From contig CAYLMK010000042.1 of the NCBI GenBank assembly GCA_964384945.1, positions 1 to 25,670 of the forward strand: 25,670 nt of DNA, in the 5' to 3' direction. Below are positions 25,063 to 25,670 of the stretch, piece by piece. Within the stretch, counting starts at the first letter, position 1, and each line of letters starts with the position of its first letter. This DNA is from S015-6 sp964384945. Its GTDB lineage: Bacteria > Desulfobacterota > DSWW01. The translations under genes were made by a program, and so were the position numbers. The notes beneath the pieces are model-generated. The model worked only from the letters and a program-made list of their open reading frames with translations, was not told the DNA's origin and searched no databases.

Positions 25063-25670
25063 TTATCCGGACCTCCGGCTATTGTTCGCCTCTTTCCCGA
25101 CCATCTCCCGGATGATCGTCATGGTCTCCTGGGCGGCCTCCTTGGGTGCCAGGGCGGTATCCGCAATGTTGCACACGAGCTTGGTGATATCGTGATCCAT
25201 TCCCTTCTTGGCCCATACCTTGCCCTTGGCGACCGTGACATAGACCGAATAGGAATGATGCATGGTCCCGGGTCGCTCGCCGATGATGTGAAGGATCCCC
25301 CTGAAGCTGTTGGGGTCCGCTTTCTCGAAAAGCAGTTCGCCGATCCGATACCCCGCCCGGACCCGCCCGCCGGTGACCACGATGTTCTTGTCACTCATCT
25401 CCACGCCGACCTCCGCGAACAACTTCCTGATCTCAGCCAAGTACGGGGCAAGGTGCCCTTCGTCCATGATCGCCTTGGCGTTGAGACCGTCGGAGATCAC
25501 GATCTGGGGCTTGGGGATGTTCTTCCCCCAGGAGCTCCTCAGCTTCTCCAACGCCGCCACGGATTCGGGGCTCAGCGCCTCACCGGTTGACGGATGGGCA
25601 ATGTAATCCTCCCGGTCCTTGGACAGGGTGATGGCGGGCAGCGCATCGGGAATGGTCTTCACGAAAGCGG
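25063..25670 (-). CDS. eutC: Ethanolamine ammonia-lyase small subunit (partial, continues beyond the window)
   Basis: The C-terminal roughly 200 residues of EutC, the small subunit of adenosylcobalamin-dependent ethanolamine ammonia-lyase, which converts ethanolamine to acetaldehyde and ammonia with EutB. Diagnostic stretches are PQIVISDGLNAKAIMDEGHL, RVRAGYRIGELLF, ILHIIGERPGTMHHSYSVYV and MDHDITKLVCNIADTALAP. The frame stays open to the window edge and full-length EutC is nearer 290 residues, so the true start is outside; the GTG at 25662 is internal. EutB would be expected just beyond the edge, upstream in transcription. The stop at 25063 is 3 nt before the GNAT remnant begins. No microcompartment shell genes are visible here. 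Confidence 0.93.
   Translation of the reverse strand, partial: AFVKTIPDALPAITLSKDREDYIAHPSTGEALSPESVAALEKLRSSWGKNIPKPQIVISDGLNAKAIMDEGHLAPYLAEIRKLFAEVGVEMSDKNIVVTGGRVRAGYRIGELLFEKADPNSFRGILHIIGERPGTMHHSYSVYVTVAKGKVWAKKGMDHDITKLVCNIADTALAPKEAAQETMTIIREMVGKEANNSRRSG

Noticed and set aside
22067..25195. A 1042-residue open frame on the plus strand
   Set aside because: It runs antisense to the AOR, ferredoxin and neighbouring genes, is rich in His, Pro, Arg and Gly with no domain, and reflects the high-GC third-position bias of the real minus-strand genes.

Overview
The window looks like a chromosomal segment of a Gram-negative anaerobe, most likely a Desulfobacterota (deltaproteobacterial) lineage. 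The evidence is a TolC-type outer-membrane component, two lipoboxes, a GAF-type sigma-54 enhancer-binding protein, a tungsten/molybdenum aldehyde:ferredoxin oxidoreductase with a four-cluster ferredoxin, a coenzyme-B12-dependent ethanolamine lyase subunit, and dispersed intergenic repeats of a kind I associate with deltaproteobacterial genomes. The taxonomic call is inference. Nearly every gene is on the minus strand; the sigma-54 regulator is the one clear plus-strand gene.

Left part (about 1-17.1 kb, moderate GC). Read in the direction of transcription (right to left): a small unknown protein (13489-13112), a lipoprotein membrane-fusion protein (12992-11739), an RND permease fused to a decayed TolC-like domain (11742-7546), glycogen phosphorylase (7472-4926), a GAF-GAF histidine kinase (4722-2902), a coiled-coil protein (2828-2181), an IS3-type transposase remnant (about 1970-1651) and a PAS-PAS-GGDEF diguanylate cyclase (1608-115). 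The sigma-54 regulator (14202-15788, plus strand) diverges from the efflux block, and a patatin-like lipase (16731-15841) converges on it. Two related copies of a dispersed repeat, in opposite orientation, lie at 13.8-13.9 kb and 17.0-17.1 kb.

Right part (about 17.1-25.67 kb, visibly richer in GC). In transcription order from the right edge: ethanolamine ammonia-lyase small subunit EutC (cut by the window edge), a broken GNAT acetyltransferase, a 16-cysteine ferredoxin and an AOR-family oxidoreductase overlapping by 4 nt, a small unknown protein, a potassium channel and a CPA1-type cation/proton antiporter overlapping by 4 nt, then a VapBC toxin-antitoxin pair, an AI-2E/PerM-family permease and a small lipoprotein. 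EutC makes acetaldehyde and ammonia, and an aldehyde:ferredoxin oxidoreductase could oxidise that acetaldehyde to acetate with reduction of ferredoxin. The eut-aor linkage is therefore the most suggestive functional idea in the window.

Three apparent frameshifts sit in homopolymer runs (G7 at 7938-7944, C7 at about 24991-24997, T6 at 24821-24826). They are either real gene decay or sequencing indels, and raw reads would decide. I see no rRNA, tRNA, CRISPR array, prophage or complete insertion sequence.
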